A stretch of 64,000 nt of DNA from DASQZK01 sp963771005. Its GTDB lineage: Bacteria > Bacteroidota > Bacteroidia > Bacteroidales > GCA-2748055. Shown here one piece after another: positions 18,209-26,825 of the stretch; position 1 is the first letter of the stretch, and every line of letters begins with the position of its first letter. A program made the position numbers and the translations under genes. The notes below the pieces were generated by a model. It was not told the origin of the DNA. It worked only from the letters and a program-made list of their open reading frames with translations, and made no database searches. The stretch spans positions 620,001 through 684,000 of the forward strand of contig CAVYRO010000002.1 in assembly GCA_963771005.1 (NCBI GenBank). The letters run 5' to 3'.

Positions 18209-19261
18209 TTATAATTTCATTTTTGACTTAGAAATTTTTTCTTTCATATCAGAATGACAATCGGAGCATGAAACAAAATGAATATCATTTGGACTTTTCG
18301 GATCGTAATAGCTTGTATTCATAGTCCTTACGTCAAGCTTGCAATTTGATATTGCCGGGTGGCACAAAATACACGATCCACTGGCATCATTTGAATGTGG
18401 CGTGTGACAACTGTTGCAGCTTAGTCCCTCATGTACTCCCACTGGAGTCCGGTCATCCTGTGACCCCACCTCGTGAAGATCGTTCGGAGCATGACATCTC
18501 TCACATATTCTTTGGTCAGGGTCATCGCTGACTTTGACTTCCTTTCCCTTGTGATAATACTCAGGTTTCAGAAGCTTATCAGCCCTGAGGTAAATTTTAT
18601 CCGACCGGATATAAAGTCCAACCGAGGGGTTTCGTAATGTATCGGCTGTCGCTATCATTACAGTATTATTATTTGTATGTATCTGGTGACAGGACATACA
18701 AGGTATAGTAGACTCCATCATTTTATTCGGGTCCATTAGTGACCAGGGACCTTTAGTTGAGAGAGGCTCCATCAGTTCTGTCATGGTCCGATCATAAAAC
18801 ATCCCATGACATCTCAGACAATCCGGGTAAGGCGCTTCAATAGAGTTATGGCGGGAGTCAAGAAATATATCCTTATAATTTGCAGAATGTTTTCCTGCCT
18901 GCCACTTTTTAAACTCAGACTGGTGGCAAGTAGCGCACTTCGTTGACAACTCCAATACCTGGGATTCATTAAGGTGAATATCCTCATGAACTACTTTCTC
19001 TTTTACATGCCTGAAAACCATATTACTTTTCTCTTTCACACTATGAATCCCGTTACTAAGCGCAGTTCCATGACAATCCTTGCAAAGAAGATCCCGATGA
19101 GCAGATGCCTGAACACCCACGATAGATTGCTGAATTTCATGACAGCTGGCACAGCTTTTTGCCGGAGCAGCAGAGTTCCAATAAGTATACCCTCCACCCG
19201 TAAATAATAAAAGTGCGAATAGAGTGATCAGGATAGCTAAAACGATTTTCTTAAATTTCAT
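18209..19261 (-). CDS. Nine-heme membrane-anchored cytochrome c
   Basis: Electron carrier of 350 residues with one N-terminal membrane anchor (residues ~6-27) and nine CXXCH heme-binding sites: CASCH, CKDCH, CATCH, CLRCH, CMSCH, CERCH, CNSCH, CILCH and CSDCH. The N-terminal part resembles NapC/NirT-type quinone-interacting cytochromes (anchor followed closely by CASCH). It lies 2 bases after the subunit-3 gene and before the GMC gene, so it should accept electrons from the flavoprotein and pass them to the membrane. It depends on the cytochrome maturation pair at 11432-13464 or equivalents. Confidence 0.9.
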   Translation of the reverse strand: MKFKKIVLAILITLFALLLFTGGGYTYWNSAAPAKSCASCHEIQQSIVGVQASAHRDLLCKDCHGTALSNGIHSVKEKSNMVFRHVKEKVVHEDIHLNESQVLELSTKCATCHQSEFKKWQAGKHSANYKDIFLDSRHNSIEAPYPDCLRCHGMFYDRTMTELMEPLSTKGPWSLMDPNKMMESTIPCMSCHQIHTNNNTVMIATADTLRNPSVGLYIRSDKIYLRADKLLKPEYYHKGKEVKVSDDPDQRICERCHAPNDLHEVGSQDDRTPVGVHEGLSCNSCHTPHSNDASGSCILCHPAISNCKLDVRTMNTSYYDPKSPNDIHFVSCSDCHSDMKEKISKSKMKL

Positions 19262-19263
19262 AA

Positions 19264-19812
19264 TTAAAGAAGATTTTTGTACCGGTTCTGACCAATAACA
19301 AGAGGATACTCCAAACCCATCATTGTATAGCTTACATAGTCCTTATTTCCCCCATGCCTTGGAGAGCCATAGTAACCCTGCATTGTATGTTCGACCAGGC
19401 GGTTAAAAAATTCCACCTGCCTAATCTTACTCCATTCATCTAAAGGAAGTTCACCTTTTTCCATCCTTTTCAGAAAATTCGTCTGATCTGAAAAAGACAT
19501 TTCCTCAAATCTCATATTATTCAGTATTATTGATGATTTTTGAAGAGCAGCAATGCCAATCCTATAAAATTCTTGTTCTGATTTAAAATAACCGGTAAGT
19601 TGCTTATCAATATAATGGATTACCCCCGCATCAGTGGCTCCCGGATCTTTATCTGCTGGTACAATTTGTTCGCAAATTGCAAGGATACATAAACCCTCTT
19701 CCCTGGTAAAATAATAATATCCAGGATATTCCATCTTACAGGATACAGCAAAAGCCGTTCCACCTATAGCCAGACCTGATATTTTAATGAATTTTCTCCT
19801 ACTGTATTTCAT
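19264..19812 (-). CDS. Gluconate 2-dehydrogenase subunit 3-like protein
   Basis: Small subunit that partners a GMC flavoprotein. I start at the ATG at 19812, giving SRRKFIKISGLAIGGTAFAVSC, a twin-arginine (RRKFIK) signal with a possible lipobox Cys. The body has the subunit-3 features LCILAICEQIVPADKDPGATDAGVIHYID (quoted in parts: LCILAICEQIVPADKDPG, then GVIHYID) and FFNRLVEHTMQGYYGSPRHGG. Both are typical. It is the first gene of the operon subunit 3, nine-heme cytochrome, GMC subunit. Its Tat signal probably exports the folded FAD subunit with it. Confidence 0.88.
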   Translation of the reverse strand: MKYSRRKFIKISGLAIGGTAFAVSCKMEYPGYYYFTREEGLCILAICEQIVPADKDPGATDAGVIHYIDKQLTGYFKSEQEFYRIGIAALQKSSIILNNMRFEEMSFSDQTNFLKRMEKGELPLDEWSKIRQVEFFNRLVEHTMQGYYGSPRHGGNKDYVSYTMMGLEYPLVIGQNRYKNLL

Positions 19813-19833
19813 ATGTATATAATTTATATTCAA

Positions 19834-20201
19834 TGGTCATATAGCTTGTCCCGCCCTGGCGGGAGAACCCACATGTTGTTGAATTATATTCATTTGTGTT
19901 CGCGTTTTCTTAAACATGCTGGTTTCATAATTTGACATTAATTAAATCCGAGTTTTAGATTTATGATATAATCTGGCGTCTTTCGGGATATATCGATTTT
20001 AGCACTCCGTTCAATTACTTTAGAGTAAAAGCTGTATCCAAAAATCTATTAGTTACGGTTCCTTAATTATGATACATCCGTGTTGAACGCCGAGTCAAAA
20101 GCAACCCTGCCTGGCATGAAATCCATCTTTCTGACAAAGGAACAGGATTCCACAGCACCCATTTCCCTATCCATACCACTGTCCTCCCATTCTGCTCCAA
20201 T
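19834..20201. other. Intergenic stretch with a dyad and an unexplained reading-frame tail
   Basis: A 16-base dyad TCCCGCCCTGGCGGGA lies at 19849-19864. On the minus strand a frame from about 20200 to 20074 encodes a plausible protein tail (FVRKMDFMPGRVAFDSAFN before the stop) with base use unlike the AT-rich surroundings. I do not recognise it. The rest shows nothing. Confidence 0.35.
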
Positions 20202-22463
20202 TTATTTTTCTACAATCAATTTGGTTATGGATACATCTGATCCCAAAGTGGACTTCACCATATAAATTCCTGAAGGCAATTGATTCAGATTGAATTCTTC
20301 TACAGTTCCAGTAATAATCTGCGAAGCTACTTTTCTTCCAGTTATATCCAGAATATCTATTCTGCTACCCATATCAGGTAAGTCAGAAAACCGAACCGTA
20401 ACTTTACCCTGACTTGGATTTGGAAACACATCAATGGGAACTGCTTCCTTAAGGTTACTAGAGACGGATGCCGGATTTGGATCTTTAATCAATATAATTG
20501 AGGAATAAGGCTGAAGCGTCAATTGAAAAGCATATTTTGTCCCGTTGACATCAATCATTGGGTTACTTAGTGGTATTGTCTTTACAAAATCCGACGCATT
20601 GTATTCAAACTGTAGATCACTTTCAGATGTAATGGACACAGGACATTTATGCGAATTAGCATCCTGTCCCGAATAAGACTGCCATTCACTTAATGAATAA
20701 AACGGGTGACCAAATGGGACTCTTATTATAAGTTCAAAAATATTATCGGAATCAATTGGTCTGTCCAAAACATTAAAATCAGCTGTTATTATATTAATTA
20801 CACTTTCGGCAGGGTCTACCATATAAACATACTGATTTGAATTTTTTGCAATTACAGTATTGTAGGTAGCTGAAACATTTGAAATGTACTCATGACGAAA
20901 TCTAATACCATAGGAAGTATTAAAAATATTATTGTGGTGTACGTCTACGTTATGGTTCCCATTAACTCGAAAACCATCTCCTATCGGAAATTCAACTGTA
21001 TTATTGTAAACCTCTATCCCATTTGAATTTCCATCAAGGTATATACCTGCATCCGTAGTGATTAAATGTCCAGGTTCTTTTACTTTTGTATCGCCAATAA
21101 CAATATTGTTATACACTTTCGTTCCAGAATAGGGAGTATAGATCCCGGTAGAACGATAGGTAGCATTACTAGTATTCCAAGTATAAATACCACCACCATC
21201 ATGATTTATCTGGCAGTAATGTTCAATGTAATTATATCTAACTGTTGTATTGCTTCCTAAATAATCAATACCTCTATATCCGATATTTGTAACTGTATTG
21301 TGTTCAATTATTGTACCTGAACCCTTTGCTGTTATTCCACTAAGTCGGGATGAATTATTTGTGCCTGATAATAGCACTCTGTTTGCTCCGTAAATCAATC
21401 CAATATAAGTAACTATATTATTGGCTATTATAGCATTAGGAAACTCATTGTCAACACCAATTGCACCATTATTTGAGTTATTGAATGTACAATATTGTAC
21501 AACTAAATTTTCACTTGTCCCTACTTGTGAACCATAGATAGCATCAAGACCGGAATAATTAAAATCGCAGTTATCAACAGTAATATTATTAGAGTTTGAT
21601 ATAGATATTGTTTTTTCATTTGAACCTGTAAATTCAATATTTTCAAAAGTCACATAGTTTTTACTTGATACCGATACTAAAGTTGAAACGGTAGAAACTT
21701 TGACACCTGACGGCTCAGTAGAGCTGTAAACACTTATCTTTTTTGTTGAAGGATTATAATACCATTCATTTTGTTGGTCTAAAGTCCTTGTGTCGCTCTG
21801 GATTATGAATTTCAAGTCATCTTGCCTGATAGAAAAACTTTCTGGCTGTGTGAACTTCAATGTTCCGCCTGATTGAGCTGTGATCGGAACTCTTTTTGTT
21901 TCCCAATTATTAATGTTTAATGCTAATTCTGCCCCTGTCCAGTTTGGAGTTCCAGTTAAATTATTACTTGTAATATGGTAATCGTCTGAATGACTTTGAA
22001 AATAATAGTATCCCGAATTTGGAGTTCTGCCCATCGGAGTATTTGCACCATTTATGACAAGCATATTACAAGTTGATAACGTCGATACAGCATTCGTGCT
22101 TTCCCATATATTATTTCCCAAATCAGTCCATGATGTTATTGAAGTGAATCCTGTTAAAATCGGATTTTCTCCTGTTCCATAGGCTCCATAGGTAATGGGG
22201 TTACCGGATGTCCCGGATTGATGAATCGTTAATGTTCCATAAAACGTATCACCACGTTTAAACAATATTTGATCACCAGCTGAAAATGTAGCAGCGTTAA
22301 CTTTTGTTAAAGTCTTCCATGCCAATTCCTCGGTAAGTCCTGAATTTGCATCATCACCAGCATTACTGACATAATATGTTGCAGCAAAACTGGCCATTGA
22401 AGAATAAGCTATCAAAATGGATAGCAATGTTCGTTTTATATATCTATCGTATAGAGTTTCCAC
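20202..22463 (-). CDS. Secreted right-handed beta-helix protein with type IX sorting tail
   Basis: A 753-residue exported protein. An N-terminal signal peptide (SILIAYSSMASFA) is followed by TYYVSNAGDDANSGLTEELA and GDQILFKRGDTFYG, the usual start of DUF1565/pectate lyase-like beta-helix proteins. A long run of N-rich parallel beta-helix coils (NNIVTYIG, VYNNTVEFPIG, VHHNNIFNTSYGIRF) spans residues ~250-530. The last ~85 residues are a type A Por secretion sorting domain (DVFPNPSQGKVTV..DILDITGRKVAS..LPSGIYMVK), so it should be surface-attached through the type IX system. It is likely to bind or cleave a polysaccharide; no catalytic residues can be assigned. Paralogous to the interrupted gene at 47951. 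Confidence 0.87.
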   Translation of the reverse strand: METLYDRYIKRTLLSILIAYSSMASFAATYYVSNAGDDANSGLTEELAWKTLTKVNAATFSAGDQILFKRGDTFYGTLTIHQSGTSGNPITYGAYGTGENPILTGFTSITSWTDLGNNIWESTNAVSTLSTCNMLVINGANTPMGRTPNSGYYYFQSHSDDYHITSNNLTGTPNWTGAELALNINNWETKRVPITAQSGGTLKFTQPESFSIRQDDLKFIIQSDTRTLDQQNEWYYNPSTKKISVYSSTEPSGVKVSTVSTLVSVSSKNYVTFENIEFTGSNEKTISISNSNNITVDNCDFNYSGLDAIYGSQVGTSENLVVQYCTFNNSNNGAIGVDNEFPNAIIANNIVTYIGLIYGANRVLLSGTNNSSRLSGITAKGSGTIIEHNTVTNIGYRGIDYLGSNTTVRYNYIEHYCQINHDGGGIYTWNTSNATYRSTGIYTPYSGTKVYNNIVIGDTKVKEPGHLITTDAGIYLDGNSNGIEVYNNTVEFPIGDGFRVNGNHNVDVHHNNIFNTSYGIRFRHEYISNVSATYNTVIAKNSNQYVYMVDPAESVINIITADFNVLDRPIDSDNIFELIIRVPFGHPFYSLSEWQSYSGQDANSHKCPVSITSESDLQFEYNASDFVKTIPLSNPMIDVNGTKYAFQLTLQPYSSIILIKDPNPASVSSNLKEAVPIDVFPNPSQGKVTVRFSDLPDMGSRIDILDITGRKVASQIITGTVEEFNLNQLPSGIYMVKSTLGSDVSITKLIVEK

Positions 22464-22634
22464 AATTAATAATTTAGTTGATAATTAAATTTCTAATTTG
22501 AAATTAATCTGTCCCTTCCCCAAAGGAGGAATACCCTACTTTTATCTGGTTTCTGAACTATCCCTAAATATCCTCGCCATCCAATCTTGAATAGGTTCCC
22601 AAATTTTTTACAATCTTATAATTTACCTCTCTTT

Positions 22635-22740
22635 ACTTCATAATATTCAAATGGAGGTATGAGTTTTTTTTTCTTTCTGGGGGAGCAAAAGGGTTATTGG
22701 AGTCATCACCTGTAACTCCAATCTCCCATAGGAGTTTTAC
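22635..22740 (-). pseudogene. Fragment of a second GMC dehydrogenase
   Basis: About 100 bases align with codons of the GMC gene at ~17595-17690. The minus strand reads GVTGDDSNNPFAPP here against GVAGDNSGNPFAAP in the intact gene. No other part is recognisable nearby. This looks like the scar of a lost paralogue. The surrounding 22464-22924 holds nothing else I can name. Confidence 0.65.
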
Positions 22741-22924
22741 TCTTCCAAAATTATCTTCGCCAGCAACACAATTTATAAATGATTTAGTAATCATTAATAA
22801 TTCCATCCTCTTTTTTTGGAACAGTAAGTATTGATATCTTTTTAAAGGACACTATTTAAAATCTTGAATCACTAGTACAAAAGCCGGAAAATCAACTAAT
22901 TTTAATCAGTCTAAATAATTAATA

Positions 22925-23396
22925 ACTTTAAGTTATTGCCGTTTAATTCATTTGAAGAAAATTTCGATTTCCAAACGCTCCCAATAGAGCTCTCCAATAG
23001 AGAGAGCAAGGCGTTTAGAATCCTTGGTCATAAAGTAATAGATTGTAATTGTGGCGTAGTCTTTATAAACAACCAATCGGAATTCTTCAGGATAAGATTT
23101 AGAGGATTTATACCCGGTCAACCTCACCACCTGGATCTCTTCATACTTGAGGTGGTCATTAGCTCTCACAACAAAAAATGCTCGAGCTCGTTGAAAAAGG
23201 GTATACAGCCGATAGAACTCGTATTCTGGCATAAATGTCATTGATTGCGTAAAGACTGTATTCCTATATGCATTTTCGCTCAAATGAAGAAAGGAGCAAA
23301 AGTATAATTTCAAATCGTTAAATTTTTAAAACACTGTATTATACTATATATCAATATAATAAACGTCAGTGGACAATTTTTAACCGGACACTAATG
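22925..23396 (-). mobile_element. Internally deleted IS4-family copy
   Basis: A shortened relative of the complete element at 62364-63672, in the opposite orientation. The outer end at 23381-23396 reads TAACCGGACACTAATG, a one-base variant of the terminal repeat. The transposase start (MTFMPEYEF) is fused directly to the late part (RLYTLFQRARAFFV..LTGYKSSKSYPEEFRLV), so roughly residues 20-205 are missing. The frame then stops at the WKIELFFKW-equivalent (TGG to TGA) and the 3' end is lost. The 121-residue open frame at 22948-23313 is not a functional transposase. Confidence 0.85.
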
Positions 23397-23451
23397 TAAT
23401 TTACATTACTAAAAATACAATTTTCATACTAGTGATCCAAGGTCTTAAATC

Positions 23452-23724
23452 GTGTCAATTAAAATACAGAGTATTATAAATTACAACTACTTTCAAAGTT
23501 TTTCGATTCAATATATTTATGGTCGAACCATTCTTGGAAAATCAGGAACAATAATAAGCTGGCTGATTTACATGGTGGAAGTTATTTTTGCAGCCGATCT
23601 TTGGGGATTTTATAGTGGTGAATGGAAAGATTCCTCTCATAAAGCCAGAAGTAAAATAATTACATGATCTGTTTTTTTGTCACTGGCTGTTGCTATTGTG
23701 GGCGCAAGTAATTTAATGAATTGA
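23452..23724 (+). pseudogene. 3' remnant of a RhaT-like sugar transporter
   Basis: Only the last part of a membrane transporter is present. From ~23520 the frame reads GRTILGKSGTIISWLIYMVE, then LWGFYSGEWKDSSHKARSKI, then a TGA stop, then SVFLSLAVAIVGASNLMN and a second stop. The W-G-x-x-x-GEWK-loop-K pattern followed by a last helix resembles the C-terminus of the L-rhamnose/proton symporter (RhaT) family. The 5' part was lost next to the IS remnant at 22925-23396. Confidence 0.6.
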
Positions 23725-23756
23725 AAATGTAAATGAAAAATTTAATAGATTAATAA

Positions 23757-24920
23757 ATGAATACTACAACTATTCCAAATCAGGAATTTTTTGACCGGAT
23801 AAAAAAATTTCAGAAAAACATTCAGACAGCAGGACTTGACGCATGTCTTGTTCATGCTAATGAATCCGACATGGCTAATGTAAGGTACCTTAGCGAGTAC
23901 TGGCCTACATTTGAAGCTTCTGCTATATTTGTCCCTGCAGAAGGGGACGCAGTCTTACTTGTCGGTCCTGAAAGCGATATTTATGCTGCTCACCGTAGTG
24001 TATTCAGGAATATAGAAAGGATGATAGAATACCGTGAATCTGCGGAACCTGAATGTCCGGGAATGTCATTTAAAAGTTACAGTGATATAATAGAAACATA
24101 TTCGCCGAAAGGATCTATTAAAAAACTGGGAATTGTCGGCTGGGCAATTACCCCACTTCCTGTTTATTGGTCACTTAAAGAGCAATTACCGGAAGTCGAA
24201 CTGGTTAAAGCTGATTCGACTTTACTTCCATTACGTTTTGTCAAGAGCGAAAATGAACTTAACTGCATGCGAAAGGCTTATTCCATTGCAGAACTCGCTG
24301 TAGAAGCAATTCTCAATGAAATAAAACCAGGTATGACGGAACTCCAGGTAATTGGCATTGCTCAGCGCGAAATATATAAAAATGGCGGAGAATATGAGGG
24401 TCATTCTCTATATTGTTTTTGTGGGAAATCTACTAATAACGGTATATCGAGGCCAACACATAATAAGATAATTAAGAACGAAGTTATTCAGCTTAATATT
24501 GGAGCCCGTGTAAGTGGATATTCATCCAGCGTTGGGCTGCCTGTTTCAATAGGCCCATTACCTGAACGCAAGAAAAAACTCATTGATTTTGGTCTAGAGG
24601 CTCATTTCAAGACGATTGAAATGATGACTGCTGGTAAACCTGCCAATGCTGTGGTAAAAGATTATGAAACATGGGTTGCTTCACGCGGGTATGAAAAATA
24701 TTTGCTTTATGGCCCATGTCATTCAATAGGAATGATGGAAGTTGAACAACCATGGATGGAATCTACATCCCGTTTTGATTTGGAAAAAAATATGACCTTC
24801 CAAGTCGATACCTTCTTCTATGATTATGATTTTGGCCTTCGCTGGGAAAACGGAGTTATAATAAAAGAAGGAGGAGTTGAAATGCTTTCTTCAAAATTCA
24901 TGAAATTTATTGAGATATAA
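23757..24920 (+). CDS. M24-family (creatinase-like) protein lacking the metal site
   Basis: A 387-residue pita-bread-fold protein: N-terminal creatinase domain (residues ~15-145) plus C-terminal M24 domain (~160-385). Members that are aminopeptidases bind two metals through Asp, Asp, His, Glu, Glu. Here the equivalent positions read Asn (IQLNIGARV), Ser (YSSSVG), His (GPCHSIGMMEVEQPW), Asp (MTFQVDTFFYD) and Glu (RWENGVIIKEGG). The two essential Asp residues are gone. It therefore resembles metal-free creatinase, which uses the His as base, more than prolidase. A creatininase-family gene follows 80 bases later. The substrate may be a guanidino compound or another C-N amide, possibly attached to a sugar acid. 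Confidence 0.78.
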   Translation: MNTTTIPNQEFFDRIKKFQKNIQTAGLDACLVHANESDMANVRYLSEYWPTFEASAIFVPAEGDAVLLVGPESDIYAAHRSVFRNIERMIEYRESAEPECPGMSFKSYSDIIETYSPKGSIKKLGIVGWAITPLPVYWSLKEQLPEVELVKADSTLLPLRFVKSENELNCMRKAYSIAELAVEAILNEIKPGMTELQVIGIAQREIYKNGGEYEGHSLYCFCGKSTNNGISRPTHNKIIKNEVIQLNIGARVSGYSSSVGLPVSIGPLPERKKKLIDFGLEAHFKTIEMMTAGKPANAVVKDYETWVASRGYEKYLLYGPCHSIGMMEVEQPWMESTSRFDLEKNMTFQVDTFFYDYDFGLRWENGVIIKEGGVEMLSSKFMKFIEI

Positions 24921-25000
24921 GAATTGTCTAAAGTACCAAAAGCGCCTATAATTATATGGACTAAGACTTTAAAAATTCAATATAAAGAAAGGATAAAATT

Positions 25001-25741
25001 ATGTATTATGAAATGATGTTTCCGGATCAGATCCGGGAAGCTATTGATAAAAATATTCCGGTAGTTATGGCATTGGGAGTACTTGAATATCACAGTGAGC
25101 ATATGTCTCCCGGTGTTGATACATTATTGGTCGTACGTGCTTTAGATATGCTTGAAAAAGAAATGCCTTTGGTAATCCTGCCGCCTTTCTATTATGGAGC
25201 AGGTAGCTTTGCGGTAGCACCTCCTGAACGTAACGGCGGGTTACATGTTGATTCACAGGTGTTAGTGCAATTTGCCCGCCAGTTATTTTACAACCTTCTG
25301 CGCATTGGATTCCGGAATATTTATGTGTTTGTTCATCATCAGAGTGAGAATTTTACGAATGGAATGCCCACAGATCTGGCTTTCAAACTGGCAGCACGCC
25401 AGGAGATATTTGCATTCATCGAACATGAAAAGGGTGATGGCTGGTGGGGAGATAATTCCTCAGCAAATTATTATGATGAACATGCTACTGGAGATGATCC
25501 ATTTAATTGGATTCATATATGTCCGTTTATGAATGCGGAAGCGCAAGCCCAGTTTCCGATAGACCATGCAGGCGAACAGGAAACTTCCCTAATGATGGCC
25601 TTCTGCCCGGAATGTGTTGATATGTCTCGTTTTAACAGCACTAAGTGGTATTCGCAGGGAGCGATAAAAGCATCACTCGACTATGGCAACAAAGCTAAAA
25701 AAATCATACTTAGTGATATGAAAAAGCTGATGAAAAATTAA
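25001..25741 (+). CDS. Creatininase-family amidohydrolase
   Basis: A 246-residue cytoplasmic hydrolase. The creatininase family binds metals through Glu, His and Asp residues in a PVGSxExHGxHLPxxTD-like block; here it reads LGVLEYHSEHMSPGVDT. The C-terminal block DHAGEQETSLMMAF is a very good match to the family's HAGExETS motif. The middle NGHGGN block is altered to FVHHQSENF. The family also includes enzymes acting on formamides and on riboflavin and mycofactocin intermediates, so creatinine itself is only one option. It lies between the M24 protein and the mutarotase-like gene in one likely operon. Confidence 0.82.
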   Translation: MYYEMMFPDQIREAIDKNIPVVMALGVLEYHSEHMSPGVDTLLVVRALDMLEKEMPLVILPPFYYGAGSFAVAPPERNGGLHVDSQVLVQFARQLFYNLLRIGFRNIYVFVHHQSENFTNGMPTDLAFKLAARQEIFAFIEHEKGDGWWGDNSSANYYDEHATGDDPFNWIHICPFMNAEAQAQFPIDHAGEQETSLMMAFCPECVDMSRFNSTKWYSQGAIKASLDYGNKAKKIILSDMKKLMKN

Positions 25742-25744
25742 ATA

Positions 25745-26680
25745 ATGACCGGACAGGACCTAATAAATTTGATGCTGCAATCAAACCAGAGAGTTTGTGT
25801 AACAGGTACACCCGAAAATGGTATTGTTGCTGCTTTGGATCTTGAAGGGCGTCTTTTTACTGTAATTAACGACAGAGTAGTCAGCAGGGTCTATCCCAAG
25901 GCATTCATTGAGAGAAGTAACAGATACTCTTATCTTAATCCAGGGGGAGATGCTCTGTGGCCTGCTCCCGAAGGCAGCTGTTTTGGTTACGAGTACAATA
26001 CCGGCAAGTGGAGAGTGCCTCCCGCAATTACAGGAGCTTCCTGGGAGGTTGTAAGACAGACTGCAAGTAAAACGGTCATAAAGGCAGAAATAGATCTGAT
26101 AAATAATCTTCAGCTTGGCATACCCTGTGAATTTGAAAGACATATCCAGTTTAAAAAAAACGGAAGATCCTTTACCCAGAATATCACGGAAATAATACGA
26201 TATATTGGCAACAAGGCACTGGATAATAATGAATTCCGTCTGGCTCCATGGTCCCTTGCCCAGTTCGATTCAGGTAAGGATTGCAAAGTCATCATATTGG
26301 CTGAGTCTGAAAAGGATTTGCTTGATATGTACAAATCCAGCCTTGTGCATTGCCATAAATCAGGAGGTAAATATATTATAGATACGCAGACAGATTTTCG
26401 TTTTCAATTGGGATTAAGCAAAAACATACCCTGGATTGAACTCGACCAGGGCAAACAATTGAGTATTAAAAGATATTCCGGGCCCTTATCATATAAACAA
26501 AAGTACATTGATATTGCTGATGTTCCACCTGAGCAATATCCTTCGGATTTTGGATCAAAATATAGTATTTATTGCGATCCTTCAGGTTTCCTGGAATTGG
26601 AAGCCTGTGGTGGTTGTCCCGATATTCTGATTCAAGGCACTGAACTTAGAGTCAATGTTATCACAGAATATGCTTTTTAG
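25745..26680 (+). CDS. Galactose mutarotase-like protein of unknown function
   Basis: A 311-residue protein, no signal peptide, starting 3 bases after the creatininase stop codon. It is beta-rich, with a segment LNPGGDALWPAPEGSCFGYE and later IPCEFERHIQFKKN. This resembles the aldose-epimerase (mutarotase) superfamily, in uncharacterised Bacteroidota families such as DUF4380/DUF6786. The usual catalytic His pair of GalM is not evident. Tight spacing suggests it works with the two upstream hydrolases on a sugar-derived substrate. Confidence 0.55.
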   Translation: MTGQDLINLMLQSNQRVCVTGTPENGIVAALDLEGRLFTVINDRVVSRVYPKAFIERSNRYSYLNPGGDALWPAPEGSCFGYEYNTGKWRVPPAITGASWEVVRQTASKTVIKAEIDLINNLQLGIPCEFERHIQFKKNGRSFTQNITEIIRYIGNKALDNNEFRLAPWSLAQFDSGKDCKVIILAESEKDLLDMYKSSLVHCHKSGGKYIIDTQTDFRFQLGLSKNIPWIELDQGKQLSIKRYSGPLSYKQKYIDIADVPPEQYPSDFGSKYSIYCDPSGFLELEACGGCPDILIQGTELRVNVITEYAF

Positions 26681-26825
26681 GAAAGAAAGGGAGATTAGGT
26701 ATTTTGCGAACCACGTCTACTAGTTGATGATGAGTTATTTGGACAGATCATTAGCAGAATGCAATTTTTTATTTAGCATTTAAATTTATTTAAAGACAAT
26801 CCAATTTATTAGTCCATAACTTAAT

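Noticed and set aside
22948..23313. Open frame of 121 codons as a small gene
   Set aside because: It is the two ends of the IS4-family transposase fused by an internal deletion, not an independent protein.
23757..24920. Xaa-Pro dipeptidase assignment
   Set aside because: Two of the five metal ligands (both Asp) are replaced and a Glu is Asp, so a standard aminopeptidase or prolidase activity is not supported.
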